Translations under genes and position numbers: made by a program
The notes under the pieces: generated by a model
Database searches by the model: none
The model's input: the letters and a program-made list of their open reading frames with translations, nothing else
Told to the model about the DNA's origin: nothing
From: Photorhabdus sp. CRCIA-P01
GTDB lineage: Bacteria > Pseudomonadota > Gammaproteobacteria > Enterobacterales > Enterobacteriaceae
Reading direction: 5' to 3'
Length of the DNA: 64,000 nucleotides
NCBI RefSeq assembly: GCF_003545805.1
Contig: NZ_NMQR01000008.1
Coordinates: 89,448-153,447 of the forward strand
Shown here: piece by piece, positions 28,288-38,718 of the stretch
Position numbering within the stretch: position 1 is the stretch's first letter
How the letters are laid out: the number at the start of each line of letters is the position of its first letter

Positions 28288-29640
28288 ATGTTAAGTATTT
28301 TCAAGCCGGCACCTCATAGGTCCCGACTGTCAACAGAACAGATAGATCCAGTCTATCGTCGCTTACGCTGGCAAATTTTTATAGGGATCTTCTTTGGTTA
28401 TGCAGCTTACTATCTGGTAAGGAAAAACTTCACACTTGCAATGCCTTATCTGGTTGAGCAAGGTTTTTCCAAAGGTGAGCTCGGTTTCGCACTATCAGGG
28501 ATCTCTATCGCATACGGCTTCTCCAAATTCATCATGGGCTCCGTATCCGACCGTTCTAACCCACGAGTCTTCTTACCAGCGGGTCTGATCCTCGCGGCTC
28601 TTGTTATGCTGTTTATGGGTTTCGTACCCTGGGCAACTTCCAGTATCACTATCATGTTCGTACTGCTGTTCTTATGTGGTTGGTTCCAGGGTATGGGTTG
28701 GCCTCCTTGTGGTCGTACTATGGTGCACTGGTGGTCACAGAAAGAACGTGGCGGTATCGTTTCTATCTGGAACTGCTCACATAATGTTGGTGGTGGCTTA
28801 CCACCATTGCTATTCCTGTTAGGCATGGCGTGGTTCAATGATTGGAAAGCCGCGCTTTACATGCCGGCTTTCGCCGCCATTCTCCTTGCATTGATTGTGT
28901 TTGCCTTAATACGTGACACACCACAATCCTGTGGCTTGCCACCAATAGAAGAGTATAAAAACGACTATCCTTCTGATTATACAGAGAAAAATGAAAAAGA
29001 GTTAACAGCTAAACAGATTTTCATGCAGTATGTATTACCGAACAAGCTACTGTGGATGGTTGCTATGGCTAACGTATTTGTTTATCTGCTGCGTTACGGT
29101 ATTCTCGACTGGTCACCAACCTATCTGCGTGAAGCCAAGCATTTCGCACTAGATAAATCTTCATGGGCTTATTTCCTGTACGAATATGCCGGTATTCCAG
29201 GCACGCTACTCTGTGGTTGGATGTCAGACAAAGTATTTAGAGGTAACCGTGGTGCAACCGGTGTGTTCTTTATGACGCTGGTGACTATCGCAACTATCGT
29301 ATTCTGGTTGAACCCAGCAGGTAACCCTACTGTAGATATGGCTTGCATGTTGATTATTGGCTTCCTTATCTACGGCCCAGTGATGCTAACTGGTCTACAT
29401 GCCCTTGAGCTGGCGCCAAAGAAAGCCGCTGGTACAGCCGCTGGCTTCACTGGCTTATTTGGTTACTTAGGTGGCTCTGTTGCTGCAAGTGCCATCATCG
29501 GCTACACCGTTGAATTTTTCGGTTGGGATAGCGGCTTTATGGTGATGATTGGTGGTAGTATTTTGTCCGTTATTCTATTGCTAATCGTTACGATTACCGA
29601 AAAAAAACATAAACAAGAAATCGCCCAACAACATGGCTAA
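28288..29640 (+). CDS. glpT: Glycerol-3-phosphate/phosphate antiporter
   Basis: GlpT imports sn-glycerol-3-phosphate in exchange for phosphate and also admits fosfomycin. The 450 residues form a 12-helix MFS protein of the organophosphate:phosphate antiporter family. The conserved regions are [22 protein letters not shown] (substrate arginine), [23 protein letters not shown], the motif [20 protein letters not shown] and the C-terminal [17 protein letters not shown] lies 7 nt before the ATG. It is the first gene before glpQ, with a hairpin terminator between them that may reduce read-through. Confidence 0.97.
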   Translation: MLSIFKPAPHRSRLSTEQIDPVYRRLRWQIFIGIFFGYAAYYLVRKNFTLAMPYLVEQGFSKGELGFALSGISIAYGFSKFIMGSVSDRSNPRVFLPAGLILAALVMLFMGFVPWATSSITIMFVLLFLCGWFQGMGWPPCGRTMVHWWSQKERGGIVSIWNCSHNVGGGLPPLLFLLGMAWFNDWKAALYMPAFAAILLALIVFALIRDTPQSCGLPPIEEYKNDYPSDYTEKNEKELTAKQIFMQYVLPNKLLWMVAMANVFVYLLRYGILDWSPTYLREAKHFALDKSSWAYFLYEYAGIPGTLLCGWMSDKVFRGNRGATGVFFMTLVTIATIVFWLNPAGNPTVDMACMLIIGFLIYGPVMLTGLHALELAPKKAAGTAAGFTGLFGYLGGSVAASAIIGYTVEFFGWDSGFMVMIGGSILSVILLLIVTITEKKHKQEIAQQHG

Positions 29641-29682
29641 CCTCTGTCATTAAACTGTGACATATCACTGATAATATTAATT

Positions 29683-29715
29683 AAGCCACAGCATTATATA
29701 TGCTGCGGCTTTTTT
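29683..29715 (+). terminator. Terminator between glpT and glpQ
   Basis: AAGCCACAGCA and TGCTGCGGCTT form an 11-bp stem with one mismatch and a 7-nt loop, followed by a T-run, 43 bp after glpT. It should separate or attenuate glpQ expression. Confidence 0.85.
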
Positions 29716-29819
29716 CAGTATCTAAGTTAAGAGATTATGTCAGTCAGTGTTATTAACACAGCCAAACACACAGTTTAATGAGATAAATTTTATCTCATCG
29801 CTAAAACGGAGAAACACAC

Positions 29820-30896
29820 ATGCAAGCTCCAATCAAGACAATGATAATGGGTATTATTTTAACTTCATCGATGTCAGGCATCACTCAAGCGGCAGATAAG
29901 ATTGTTATCGCCCATCGAGGCGCGAGTGGATATCTGCCTGAACATACTCTACCGGCTAAAGCCATGGCTTATGCCGAAGGTGCTGACTATCTGGAACAAG
30001 ATCTGGTCATGACTAAAGATGATGAACTGATAGTCTTACATGACCATTACCTTGATCGTGTCACTGACGTTGCCAATAAATTCCCTGGCCGTGCTCGTCA
30101 AGATGGACGCTACTATGCTATCGACTTTACCTTATCCGAAATCAAGTCATTAAAATTCACGGAAGGCTTCGATATTAAAAATAATCAGCAGGTACAGAAC
30201 TACGTCAATCGTTTCCCGATATGGAAATCTGATTTCCGAATCCACACTTTTCAGGAAGAAATTGAATTTGTTCAGGGATTGAACAAATCTACCGGCAAAA
30301 ATATCGGTATTTACCCTGAAATCAAAGCACCGTGGTTCCACCAGAAGGAAGGAAAAGATATTTCTACTAAAGTGCTAACCGTGCTGAAAGCGTATGGTTA
30401 CACCAAGAAAAGCGACAAAGTTTACCTGCAATGTTTTGATACCAACGAACTCAAACGCATCAAAAACGAACTGGAACCCAAGCTAGGCATGGATCTGAAA
30501 CTGGTTCAACTTATCGCTTACACCGACTGGAATGAAACTTATGAAAAACAATCAGACGGTAAATGGACAAATTACAGCTATGACTGGATGTTCAAGCCAG
30601 GTGCTATGAGAGAAGTAGCACAATACGCTGATGGCATCGGCCCTGATTACCATATGATCGTGGCGGAGTATTCCACACCAACCAATATTAAGTTAACTAG
30701 TCTGGTAAAAGAAGCTCACACCAATAATCTGGAAGTCCATCCATATTCGATTCGAGTTGATCAACTGCCTAAATACGTCACCAGCGGCGATCAACTTTTC
30801 GATATTATTTATAACCAAGCGGATGTAGACGGTGTATTCACCGATTTCCCTGACTTAGGCGTGAAATTCCTACAAAAACAGCATCAACATAAATAA
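29820..30896 (+). CDS. glpQ: Periplasmic glycerophosphodiester phosphodiesterase
   Basis: GlpQ hydrolyses glycerophosphodiesters (from phospholipid breakdown) in the periplasm to glycerol-3-phosphate, which GlpT imports. The 358-residue precursor has a Sec signal peptide (1 to about 25, ending SMSGITQAAD). The GDPD catalytic signature IAHRGASGYLPEHTLPAKAMAYAEGADYLEQDLVMTKDDELIVLHD follows, with the acid-base histidines and the calcium-binding Glu-x-Asp. GGAG precedes the ATG. It lies 179 bp after glpT. Confidence 0.97.
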   Translation: MQAPIKTMIMGIILTSSMSGITQAADKIVIAHRGASGYLPEHTLPAKAMAYAEGADYLEQDLVMTKDDELIVLHDHYLDRVTDVANKFPGRARQDGRYYAIDFTLSEIKSLKFTEGFDIKNNQQVQNYVNRFPIWKSDFRIHTFQEEIEFVQGLNKSTGKNIGIYPEIKAPWFHQKEGKDISTKVLTVLKAYGYTKKSDKVYLQCFDTNELKRIKNELEPKLGMDLKLVQLIAYTDWNETYEKQSDGKWTNYSYDWMFKPGAMREVAQYADGIGPDYHMIVAEYSTPTNIKLTSLVKEAHTNNLEVHPYSIRVDQLPKYVTSGDQLFDIIYNQADVDGVFTDFPDLGVKFLQKQHQHK

Positions 30897-30902
30897 GATG
30901 CA

Positions 30903-30933
30903 AACAGGGCGACTTTTAATCTAGTGCCCTGTT
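30903..30933. terminator. Hairpin between convergent glpQ and epmA
   Basis: AACAGGGC and GCCCTGTT form an 8-bp perfect stem with a 15-nt loop just after glpQ. The T-tract is weak on both strands. Confidence 0.55.
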
Positions 30934-30948
30934 CCTGTTGCTTAACAA

Positions 30949-31926
30949 TTACGCCTTACTTATCGAAAAGGCCATAACATCACTGAGCTTTTCAGCCCCC
31001 AAAGCCAACATCACCAAACGATCGACACCAAGCGCCACACCTGCACACTCCGGCATCCCTTGTTTCAGGGCGCCAACCAAATTTTCATCAATCGGTCGAA
31101 CAGGTAAAACTAACTCTGCGCGTTTACGGTTATCCTGTTCAAAACGCTGACGCTGCTCATGACTATCAGTTAGCTCACGGAAGCCATTTGCCAATTCAAC
31201 GCCTTTAAAATAGACTTCAAAACGCTCTGCCACCCGATGATCTTCTTTACTGATTTCCGCCAGAGAAGCCTGAGAAGCCGGAAAATGATAGATAAAAGTT
31301 GGCTTTTCAGTACCGATATGCGGTTCAACACCAACAGCAAACAAAAGTTGCAATAAAGTATCTCGATCTTCTTCTACATCAGCAATATTACTCAGATCCA
31401 ATTTGGCGGCGACTTCACGCAACTTTTCTTTCTCTGCTGATAGCGGGTCAATATCCAAATAACGCAGGAAAGCCTGTTGATAAGAGAGTGATTCTGCATT
31501 TTCACAGTCAAGGATCTGTTGAAGTAAGTCATCAACTTCATTCATCAGACGATACATATCGTAGTGAGGCCGATACCATTCCAGCATGGTAAATTCAGGA
31601 TTATGATAACGCCCCGCCTCTTCATTACGGAAGCAGCGACCGAGCTGATAAATAGGGCCGCTTCCTGCCGCCAGCAGGCGCTTCATGTGATATTCCGGGC
31701 TTGTCATCAGATAAAGAGTCATACCATCCGCAGCACCTGGACCAACAAACTCCGTCTGAAAAGGAAACAATTGAATATCAGTCACTGTAAACTGACCCAT
31801 CGCAGGCGTTTCAACTTCCAATACCCCACGATCTGCGAAAAAGCGCCGTATTTCTGCTAAAATAGTCGCTCGTTTCAACAAGTTGGCGATAGGTGCGCTT
31901 GGCTGCCAGTTTGCTGTTTCGCTCAT
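30949..31926 (-). CDS. epmA: Elongation factor P (R)-beta-lysine ligase
   Basis: EpmA (PoxA, GenX, YjeA) is a class II lysyl-tRNA synthetase paralog that attaches (R)-beta-lysine, made by EpmB, to a lysine of EF-P. The 325 residues from [13 protein letters not shown] match the E. coli length. They include class II motif 2 ([22 protein letters not shown]) and motif 3 ([15 protein letters not shown]), and lack a tRNA anticodon-binding domain. GGAG is 8 nt before the ATG at 31926; the frame is open further but the extension is not family-like. epmB and efp are 6-8 kb away in this window. Confidence 0.96.
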   Translation of the reverse strand: MSETANWQPSAPIANLLKRATILAEIRRFFADRGVLEVETPAMGQFTVTDIQLFPFQTEFVGPGAADGMTLYLMTSPEYHMKRLLAAGSGPIYQLGRCFRNEEAGRYHNPEFTMLEWYRPHYDMYRLMNEVDDLLQQILDCENAESLSYQQAFLRYLDIDPLSAEKEKLREVAAKLDLSNIADVEEDRDTLLQLLFAVGVEPHIGTEKPTFIYHFPASQASLAEISKEDHRVAERFEVYFKGVELANGFRELTDSHEQRQRFEQDNRKRAELVLPVRPIDENLVGALKQGMPECAGVALGVDRLVMLALGAEKLSDVMAFSISKA

Positions 31927-32066
31927 GTAAATGACTCCAAAATAAAACCAAACGTGCAGTCTACCTGCATCACACATATCAGACAAATTATTACCGTCAG
32001 ATAAACAATAAAATAGTGATCGATTTTGCCTGACACAACAAAGCCAATACCAAACAAAACCACTAT

Positions 32067-32480
32067 TTACTCTAACAGAGTTATCAATTTAAAGTGGCAA
32101 AATCCGTCCATATTGGTTTTATCAGGTTTAATATAATTAATACCTTTTATGCTAAGCCTAGTCAGATATTTTCCATTATCTGCCTTTAGCGCTATTACAT
32201 TATCGTCAACATCTTCTACAGTAAACGTAGAAGAAGCATCAATATTCAATTTTGCAGCTTCAATATAATTACCACCAGGCCGTTCAACTCGACTCAAATA
32301 GAGCCCATTGTCTGCCCGAAGTGCCATCGTATAAGCATTAAATAGCGTCACTACATACCGTGAAGAAGTACCAAGTGTATATCTTCCAGCCTGGATGTAA
32401 TTAACCTTTCCTTGACTGAATCGACTCAAATAAAGTCCATTATCTGCCATCAATGCGATAGTGTGCTCTGATAATGCCAT
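32067..32480 (-). CDS. Fascin-like beta-trefoil protein, copy A
   Basis: This 137-residue protein consists of three related units, each with the pattern IAL-x-ADNG-x-YLSR and a following [32 protein letters not shown] and [14 protein letters not shown]. This is the hallmark of the fascin/actin-crosslinking beta-trefoil superfamily, also seen in lectin-like and toxin-associated proteins. There is no signal peptide or membrane helix. GGAGGG lies 4 nt before the second ATG (32480), which also matches the length of copy B. The role is unknown; binding of a host glycan or cytoskeletal ligand is only a guess. Confidence 0.75.
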   Translation of the reverse strand: MALSEHTIALMADNGLYLSRFSQGKVNYIQAGRYTLGTSSRYVVTLFNAYTMALRADNGLYLSRVERPGGNYIEAAKLNIDASSTFTVEDVDDNVIALKADNGKYLTRLSIKGINYIKPDKTNMDGFCHFKLITLLE

Positions 32481-32579
32481 CATACCCTCCGTTTAAATAT
32501 AATTAATTACTTAGAGAATACCATCTAAACCTCATATCAACTTTCTATGATCATAGAAATAAAACTCCCTTATTGAATA

Positions 32580-32706
32580 TATACCCTTCATCTTTCAAGC
32601 TGCTGCTTTGTTGGCTGCTTTCACTCACCCCAGTCACATCGTTATCTATGCTCCTGGGGATTCGTTCACTTGCCGCCGCGATACATCTTGAAATCCATAA
32701 GGTATA
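32580..32706 (-). repeat. ERIC element between the beta-trefoil genes (left copy)
   Basis: TATACCCTTCATC start, CACTCACCCCAGTCACATCG and GCTCCTGGGGATTCG core, GGTATA end. It lies 99 bp upstream of beta-trefoil copy A, in the same orientation as the next ERIC copy. Confidence 0.88.
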
Positions 32707-32931
32707 TAATTATTAAACAACCAGAAGCAATTGTCATATTTAAATTAAAAGTAAGATATTATCAGAAAATTGAAAAATAATTTAAAACGATAATTATAAT
32801 ATTACCAATACATTAATAATCAAATCATTATGAAATATAATTAATATCTTATCCGGTGTATTAAGTGACTAACTCTATTGTTTTATTATTAAAATAATAG
32901 TGGTCAGTTTTACTTGACCACCACAATACTC

Positions 32932-33058
32932 TATACCCTTCATCTTTCAAGCTGCTGCTTTGTTGGCTGCTTTCACTCACCCCAGTCACATAGTTATCTA
33001 TGCTCCTGGGGATTCGTTCACTTGCCGCCTCGCTGCAACTCGAAATCTATTAGGTATA
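32932..33058 (-). repeat. ERIC element between the beta-trefoil genes (right copy)
   Basis: Nearly identical to the copy at 8002-8129. It lies 25 bp beyond the stop codon of beta-trefoil copy B, and 225 bp of AT-rich DNA separates it from the left copy. Confidence 0.88.
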
Positions 33059-33083
33059 TAAACAAAAATCATCCATTATCCAA

Positions 33084-33497
33084 TTACAATTTTATAACTT
33101 TAAACTGGCAATACAAATCTAAATCGTACTTATCCGGTCTAATATAGTTAAAAATACCACCTGCATTGATCCGACTCAGATATTTACCATTATCTGCACA
33201 CAAAGCTATTACATTATCGTCGATATATTCTAAAGTAAAATTAGAATAAATATCAACATCTGATTTTGTCGCCGCAATATAATCGCCACCCGCCAGAGAG
33301 ACCCGACTTAAATAAAGGCCATTGCTTGCACGAAGTGCTATTTTATTGTAACTCAATTGTGTTGCGGAATATTTTGTATAAATATCAATAATAGATTTAT
33401 TAGCTTCAATAAAATCAAGCCCTCCTCCTCGATCAATTCGGCTTAAATAGCATCCATTATCTGCCTGTAATGCAATAGGACTACTTGATAATCCCAT
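33084..33497 (-). CDS. Fascin-like beta-trefoil protein, copy B
   Basis: A 137-residue paralog of copy A with the same three units: PIALQADNGCYLSR, KIALRASNGLYLSR and VIALCADNGKYLSR, each followed by a YI or FI step and a hydrophobic strand. The C-terminus (IRPDKYDLDLYCQFKVIKL) parallels copy A ([19 protein letters not shown]), showing gene duplication. AGGAG is 6 nt before the ATG. No signal peptide. Both genes are on the minus strand and are separated by two ERIC elements, so they are unlikely to be one operon. Function unknown. Confidence 0.75.
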   Translation of the reverse strand: MGLSSSPIALQADNGCYLSRIDRGGGLDFIEANKSIIDIYTKYSATQLSYNKIALRASNGLYLSRVSLAGGDYIAATKSDVDIYSNFTLEYIDDNVIALCADNGKYLSRINAGGIFNYIRPDKYDLDLYCQFKVIKL

Positions 33498-33938
33498 AAT
33501 ATTCTCCTATTTAAATATATTATTTATAGCGCATTAATTTAAACACCTCATTTTACTATTCCTGTAAACATAAAATCTTTTCAATGAATATATACAACTA
33601 ATACGATTATTAAATACCAAAATATATTTTAGTATTTATTTTGAACAATATAACCATTTAAGACTTAATTATAACATTCATTAAACATAAATAACTTTCA
33701 CATTTAAATTATAAAACCATAAACTATAAATAAAAATTCATTTGAAATTATTAATTGCAATATTATAAAAATAAAATCCCCAAATCCTATTGCATTTAAG
33801 TAATTTCTGACATCAGCAAAAAACAACAGAAAAATCAAATTCACATTGTATAGCCTTGATGCTCAGTTCCATTATGAGCTCTCCTATTCTCCTTAGATAA
33901 TAACGCTATCGATCAATGCCTAATAAAGTAACTAATTC
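33498..33938. other. AT-rich spacer upstream of beta-trefoil copy B
   Basis: About 440 bp of very AT-rich DNA with no reading frame of interest. It should contain the promoter of copy B (leftward). Nothing else is evident. Confidence 0.4.
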
Positions 33939-33952
33939 TTGACTCAGATCAA
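33939..33952 (+). promoter_or_regulatory. FNR box upstream of frdA
   Basis: TTGACTCAGATCAA matches the FNR consensus TTGAT-N4-ATCAA at nine of ten positions. It lies about 224 bp before frdA, consistent with anaerobic induction of fumarate reductase. The spacing implies a long leader, or a promoter further downstream with a second site. Confidence 0.65.
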
Positions 33953-34175
33953 GTTTTAGTGAGCAAATCCAACAAAATACCCTTTCATATCAAATTTCCT
34001 TTATTTGCAATTCGTTATACTTAATTTCATACAGAAAGTAATAAATAGTTACCCATTAACCACCGAATTTTACCTACAGAATTTTGCTATATAAGAAACA
34101 ATAACAACAACATGGTAGGAAAGTTACGACGATTTTGCTGACTAATTAATTTCACTTAAACAATGGAGAAGCACA

Positions 34176-35972
34176 GTGCAAATCTTTAATGCCGATCTCG
34201 CTATTATCGGAGCCGGAGGCGCTGGTCTACGTGCCGCAATTACCGCCGCTGAAGCTAATCCTCAAATGAAGATTGCTCTGATCTCAAAAGTTTACCCAAT
34301 GCGTAGTCACACAGTGGCAGCAGAAGGTGGATCAGCAGCCGTCACCCAAGCTCACGACTCCTATGACTTCCATTTCAACGACACAGTATCCGGTGGTGAC
34401 TGGTTATGCGAGCAAGATGTTGTTGAATATTTCGTCGAACATTGCCCGACAGAAATGATCCAACTAGAACAGTGGGGCTGTCCGTGGAGCCGTAAAGAAG
34501 ATGGTTCCGTCAATGTGCGTCGTTTCGGTGGTATGAAGATAGAGCGTACCTGGTTCGCTGCGGATAAAACTGGCTTCCACATGTTACATACGCTATTCCA
34601 AACCTCTTTTAAGTATCCTCAAATTCAACGCTTTGATGAGCATTTTGTCCTCGATATTCTGGTGGATGAAGGACAAGCACGCGGCTTGGTTGCACTAAAT
34701 ATGATGGAAGGCACCAAAATTCAGATTAGGGCTAATGCCGTTATTATGGCAACCGGTGGCGCAGGCCGTGTATACCGTTACAATACCAACGGCGGTATCG
34801 TGACCGGTGATGGTATGGGCATGGCATTCCGTCACGGCGTACCACTGCGTGATATGGAATTTGTTCAATATCATCCAACCGGCCTGCCAGGTTCCGGTAT
34901 CCTAATGACAGAAGGTTGTCGTGGTGAAGGCGGAATTCTGGTCAACAAAGATGGCTACCGCTATTTACAAGATTATGGCCTCGGCCCTGAGACTCCATTA
35001 GGCAAACCTGAAAACAAATATATGGAACTGGGTCCCCGTGACAAAGTCTCTCAGGCTTTCTGGCATGAATGGCGGGCCGGTCGTACTCTTTCAACTCCGC
35101 GTGGCGATGTGGTTTATCTGGATCTACGCCATTTGGGAGAGAAGAAATTACTTGAACGCCTACCCTTCATCTGTGAACTGGCAAAAGCGTATGCCGGTGT
35201 TGATCCCGTTAAAGAGCCCATTCCGGTCCGACCTACCGCACATTACACTATGGGCGGTATCGAAACTGACCAGAAATGTGAAACCCGTATTAAAGGGCTG
35301 TTCGCTGTTGGTGAATGTTCTTCTGTTGGCCTGCATGGTGCAAACCGCCTTGGTTCCAATTCTCTGGCTGAATTGGTGGTCTTTGGCCGTCTGGCTGGTG
35401 AAGAAGCAGTAAAACATGTTCAACAAACCAAACCTGTTAATGACCGCGCATTGGATGCCCAAGCACGTGATGTAGTCGCACGTTTGAACAACTTACTGAA
35501 ACAGGAAGGGGCGGAAAGTTGGTCAAAAATCCGTGATGAAATGGGTATCTCAATGGAAGAAGGCTGCGGTATCTATCGTACTCCTGAACTCATGCTAAAA
35601 ACGATCGATAAGATCACTGAACTAAAAGATCGCTTTAAACGGGTGAAGATCACTGATAACACCAATGTGTTCAATACTGATCTACTGTACACCATTGAGC
35701 TAGGCTTTAGCCTGGATGTGGCTGAATGTATGATTCACTCCGCAATAAACCGTCAAGAGTCCCGTGGCGCTCATCAACGTTTAGATCAAGAGTGTACCGA
35801 ACGTGACGATGAAAATTTCCTAAAACATACGCTTGCTTTCTATAAGCCTGGAGGTGTCCCTCACCTGGAATACAGCGATGTAAAAATCACCAAATCCACA
35901 CCCGCAAAACGTGTATACGGCGGTGAAGCCGCGGCACAAGAGAAAAAGGATAAGGAGCAGGAGAATGGTTGA
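34176..35972 (+). CDS. frdA: Fumarate reductase flavoprotein subunit
   Basis: FrdA carries covalent FAD and the fumarate-reducing active site of quinol:fumarate reductase on the inner membrane. The 598 residues start at GTG, as in E. coli, with GGAG 9 nt upstream. The FAD-binding motif is [16 protein letters not shown], the flavinylation site [15 protein letters not shown] and the catalytic region [35 protein letters not shown] and [20 protein letters not shown] follow. It overlaps frdB by 8 bp. Together with aspA and dcuA it completes aspartate-to-succinate fumarate respiration. Confidence 0.98.
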   Translation: MQIFNADLAIIGAGGAGLRAAITAAEANPQMKIALISKVYPMRSHTVAAEGGSAAVTQAHDSYDFHFNDTVSGGDWLCEQDVVEYFVEHCPTEMIQLEQWGCPWSRKEDGSVNVRRFGGMKIERTWFAADKTGFHMLHTLFQTSFKYPQIQRFDEHFVLDILVDEGQARGLVALNMMEGTKIQIRANAVIMATGGAGRVYRYNTNGGIVTGDGMGMAFRHGVPLRDMEFVQYHPTGLPGSGILMTEGCRGEGGILVNKDGYRYLQDYGLGPETPLGKPENKYMELGPRDKVSQAFWHEWRAGRTLSTPRGDVVYLDLRHLGEKKLLERLPFICELAKAYAGVDPVKEPIPVRPTAHYTMGGIETDQKCETRIKGLFAVGECSSVGLHGANRLGSNSLAELVVFGRLAGEEAVKHVQQTKPVNDRALDAQARDVVARLNNLLKQEGAESWSKIRDEMGISMEEGCGIYRTPELMLKTIDKITELKDRFKRVKITDNTNVFNTDLLYTIELGFSLDVAECMIHSAINRQESRGAHQRLDQECTERDDENFLKHTLAFYKPGGVPHLEYSDVKITKSTPAKRVYGGEAAAQEKKDKEQENG

Positions 35973-36699
35973 TATGAACACCCTGAGAATGGAGGTCATG
36001 CGCTATAACCCGGAAAGTGACCATAAACCCCATTTTGCAACCTATGAGATTCCTTATGATGAGCAGACTTCTCTACTTGATGCCCTAGGTTACATTAAAG
36101 ACAATCTCGCTCCCGATCTCTCTTACCGCTGGTCTTGCCGTATGGCTATCTGTGGCTCTTGCGGCATGATGGTTAACCGCGTGCCCAAACTGGCCTGTAA
36201 AACCTTCCTGCGTGATTATCCTCAAGGAATGAAAGTTGAAGCGCTGGCTAACTTCCCCATTGAACGTGACCTGATAATAGATATGACCCACTTCATTGAA
36301 AACCTGGAAGCTATCAAACCATACATCATCGGGAATGACCGTAGACCTTCTGAAGGTCCAAATATTCAAACTCCAGCACAGATGGCAAAATATCATCAAT
36401 TTTCCGGCTGTATCAACTGTGGCTTATGTTATGCCGCTTGCCCTCAGTTTGGTCTGAACCCTGAATTTATCGGCCCGGCCGCGATCACGCTGGCTCACCG
36501 TTACAACCTCGACAACCGCGACCACGGTAAGAAGAAACGTATGCCCCAACTTAATAGCCAGAATGGGGTATGGAGCTGTACATTCGTTGGTTACTGTTCT
36601 GAGGTCTGTCCGAAACATGTCGATCCAGCAGCGGCTATCCAACAAGGCAAGATCGAAAGCGCGAAAGACTTCATGATCGCCATGCTAAAACCACAATAA
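35965..36699 (+). CDS. frdB: Fumarate reductase iron-sulfur subunit
   Basis: FrdB passes electrons from quinol to FrdA through [2Fe-2S], [4Fe-4S] and [3Fe-4S] clusters. The cysteine groups are visible: [13 protein letters not shown] with a later [19 protein letters not shown] and [14 protein letters not shown]. The ATG at 35965 ([17 protein letters not shown], 244 residues, the E. coli length) has GGAG 11 nt upstream and overlaps frdA. The longer open frame from 35911 is not used. Confidence 0.98.
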   Translation: MVDMNTLRMEVMRYNPESDHKPHFATYEIPYDEQTSLLDALGYIKDNLAPDLSYRWSCRMAICGSCGMMVNRVPKLACKTFLRDYPQGMKVEALANFPIERDLIIDMTHFIENLEAIKPYIIGNDRRPSEGPNIQTPAQMAKYHQFSGCINCGLCYAACPQFGLNPEFIGPAAITLAHRYNLDNRDHGKKKRMPQLNSQNGVWSCTFVGYCSEVCPKHVDPAAAIQQGKIESAKDFMIAMLKPQ

Positions 36700-36715
36700 G
36701 GGGAGAAAGAAAGTA

Positions 36716-37108
36716 ATGACGACTAAACGCAAACCTTATATCCGCAGCATGGCTCCCAACTGGTGGCAGAAACTGGGCTTTTACCGCTTCTATATTCTGC
36801 GCGAAAGTACCGCAGTTACGACTATGTGGTTCAGTATCTTGCTGATATACGGTCTATTCGCTCTAAAAGGTGGCACCCAAAGCTGGGATGAATTTGTCAC
36901 GTTCCTACAAAATCCCGTCATCCTGCTGATTAATATCACCACTCTGCTAGGTGCTCTGCTGCATACTAAAACCTGGTTCGAGCTGGCGCCGAAGGCAGCT
37001 AACGTAGTGATAAAAAGCGAAAAGATGGGACCTGAGCCAGTAATCAAACTGCTATGTGCCGTCACTATTATCGTCACCACGATTATCTTAGGTATAGCCT
37101 TACTTTAA
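36716..37108 (+). CDS. frdC: Fumarate reductase membrane anchor FrdC
   Basis: FrdC is one of two small membrane subunits that anchor FrdAB and help form the menaquinol site. The 130 residues have three helices after a basic N-terminus ([33 protein letters not shown], including the quinone-site Glu29 region). It follows frdB by 16 bp. Confidence 0.97.
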   Translation: MTTKRKPYIRSMAPNWWQKLGFYRFYILRESTAVTTMWFSILLIYGLFALKGGTQSWDEFVTFLQNPVILLINITTLLGALLHTKTWFELAPKAANVVIKSEKMGPEPVIKLLCAVTIIVTTIILGIALL

Positions 37109-37124
37109 CTTCAAGGAGGATCTA

Positions 37125-37478
37125 ATGAATCAAATACCTAAACGTTCCGATGAACCGATTTTTTGGGGATTATTTGGTGCCGGTGGTATGTGGGGCGCAA
37201 TTGTGGCTCCAGCCATTATTTTACTGGTAGCCATCCTTTTACCATTGGGAGTAGCACCGGAAGCGTTAAGTTACGAGCGAATTCTGGCTTTCTGTCAGAG
37301 CCTTATTGGTCGTGCGTTCCTATTACTCATGATTATTCTACCGCTATGGTGCGGTGCACACCGTATCCACCACGGTATGCATGACCTGAAAATTCATATC
37401 CCTGCGAGTAAATGGATTTTCTACGGCCTGGCAGCAATTCTGAGTATTGTCGCTATCATCGGCGTTTTTACTCTGTAA
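37125..37478 (+). CDS. frdD: Fumarate reductase membrane anchor FrdD
   Basis: FrdD is the second membrane anchor. The 117 residues have three helices with the family segments [19 protein letters not shown] and [23 protein letters not shown] lies 7 nt before the ATG. It is the last gene of frdABCD. In E. coli, blc and sugE follow; here blc is absent and gdx/sugE is convergent. Confidence 0.97.
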   Translation: MNQIPKRSDEPIFWGLFGAGGMWGAIVAPAIILLVAILLPLGVAPEALSYERILAFCQSLIGRAFLLLMIILPLWCGAHRIHHGMHDLKIHIPASKWIFYGLAAILSIVAIIGVFTL

Positions 37479-37556
37479 TCGAATAGCAACGAGCCGAAGT
37501 TATAAATACTCTCAGCGTAAAGATTTATGTGCGTAAATACATGAAACGTGTAGAAG

Positions 37557-37591
37557 CTGCACTGCCAAAATGCGAAACTTTTGGAGTGCAG
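37557..37591. terminator. Hairpin between convergent frdD and gdx
   Basis: CTGCACT and AGTGCAG plus CCAAAA and TTTTGG form a 13-bp stem with one bulged base and an 8-nt loop. It lies 7 bp from the gdx stop and could terminate both transcripts, though the T-tracts are short. Confidence 0.5.
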
Positions 37592-37598
37592 TTCAATA

Positions 37599-37913
37599 TT
37601 AACTGGACAATTTCAGCCCGATAATACCGGCGATAATCAGAGCAAAACTTAGAATCCTGGCAAAACTCGCAGATTCACCGAACACTATAATGCCAAAAAT
37701 AGCAGTACCCACTGCACCTATTCCAGTCCACACCGCATAAGCTGTACCTATTGGTAAGCCTTTCATTGCATAAGCAAGCAACCCCATACTGAGCGCTACA
37801 GCACCAGCTGTAATAAGGCTCGGTATCAACCGGGTAAAACCATGAGTATATTTCAGGCCAATCGCCCAGACGACTTCGAATAAACCAGCAATAACAAGAA
37901 TAAACCAGGACAT
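37599..37913 (-). CDS. gdx: Guanidinium exporter Gdx (SugE)
   Basis: Gdx is a small-multidrug-resistance family protein that exports guanidinium in exchange for protons as a dual-topology dimer. The 104 residues have four helices, the catalytic glutamate near residue 13 ([25 protein letters not shown]), and the family segments [16 protein letters not shown] and [10 protein letters not shown]. The identification is strengthened by the guanidine-II riboswitch just upstream. In older annotation this is sugE. Confidence 0.95.
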   Translation of the reverse strand: MSWFILVIAGLFEVVWAIGLKYTHGFTRLIPSLITAGAVALSMGLLAYAMKGLPIGTAYAVWTGIGAVGTAIFGIIVFGESASFARILSFALIIAGIIGLKLSS

Positions 37914-37935
37914 ATCAAAGCCCCATAATAATTGA

Positions 37936-37980
37936 GAGGTCGTCCCCAGAAAACGGCAGTATATCCAAGTCGTCCCGGAT
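37936..37980 (-). ncRNA. Guanidine-II (mini-ykkC) riboswitch of gdx
   Basis: On the minus strand two short hairpins each carry an ACGA loop (the ACGR motif). The first is AUCCGGG-ACGA-CUUGGAU (37963-37980) and the second GGGG-ACGA-CCUC (37936-37947), with 15 nt between. Paired GGGACGAC hairpins define the mini-ykkC motif, which binds guanidinium and frees the ribosome binding site of exporter genes. The position, 23 nt before the gdx ATG, fits exactly. Confidence 0.88.
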
Positions 37981-38057
37981 AACCATTAGAAAGAAATAGA
38001 GGCAAATTATAATCGCGAAAAGTTGCAGTATCAATAACACAGCATTATGTGTTCAGA

Positions 38058-38093
38058 AGAAAAACCACAGTCTGCTTCCAGAACTGCGGCTTT
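38058..38093 (-). terminator. Intrinsic terminator of efp
   Basis: On the minus strand GCCGCAGT and ACTGTGGT pair across an 11-nt loop, followed by TTTTTC, about 20 bp beyond the efp stop. Confidence 0.7.
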
Positions 38094-38112
38094 CATCGAA
38101 TACAGTCGGTAA

Positions 38113-38679
38113 TTATTTTACGCGAGAAACGTATTCACCAGAACGGGTATCCACTTTAATCACTTCACCGATTTGAACGAACAGAGGCACTTTAACTACA
38201 GCACCAGTACTCAAGGTTGCTGGTTTACCACCCGTCCCTGCGGTATCACCTTTCAGACCTGGATCAGTATCAGTGATTTCTAGTTCAACAAAGTTTGGGG
38301 GAGTTACAGAAATAGGCTGACCATTCCACAACGTCAGGATACATTCAGCTTGTTCCACTAACCATTTCGCATTATCGCCAACTGCTTTTTCATCAGCCGC
38401 TAACTGTTCGAAGGTTTCGTTATTCATAAAGTGCCAAAACTCACCATCGTTATACAGGTAAGTCAGGTTCATATCCATTACGTCTGCGGCATCTACAGAG
38501 TCAGTAGACTTGAACGTTTTTTCTAGTAGTTTGCCAGAAATCAGCTTACGAATACGAGTACGGGCAAACGCCTGGCCTTTGCCTGGCTTAACAAATTCAC
38601 TCTCAATAACAGAGCATGGCTCGCCATCTAACATGATTTTAAGACCTGAACGGAATTCGTTGGTACTATAAGTAGCCAT
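38113..38679 (-). CDS. efp: Translation elongation factor P
   Basis: EF-P relieves ribosomes stalled on polyproline. The 188 residues show the three beta-barrel domains and the modification loop KPGKGQAF with Lys34, which EpmA and EpmB decorate with beta-lysine. Both of those genes lie in this window. The start [19 protein letters not shown] is family-like, with GAGGG just upstream. It is divergent from epmB with a 39-bp spacer. Confidence 0.98.
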   Translation of the reverse strand: MATYSTNEFRSGLKIMLDGEPCSVIESEFVKPGKGQAFARTRIRKLISGKLLEKTFKSTDSVDAADVMDMNLTYLYNDGEFWHFMNNETFEQLAADEKAVGDNAKWLVEQAECILTLWNGQPISVTPPNFVELEITDTDPGLKGDTAGTGGKPATLSTGAVVKVPLFVQIGEVIKVDTRSGEYVSRVK

Positions 38680-38718
38680 GGAGACCCTCTAATTTAAACA
38701 AAATGGCTTAGCCAAAAA

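Noticed and set aside
29661..29676. CRP-like sequence TGTGACATATCACT before glpQ
   Set aside because: The half sites are only 4 bp apart instead of 6, so CRP binding is unlikely.
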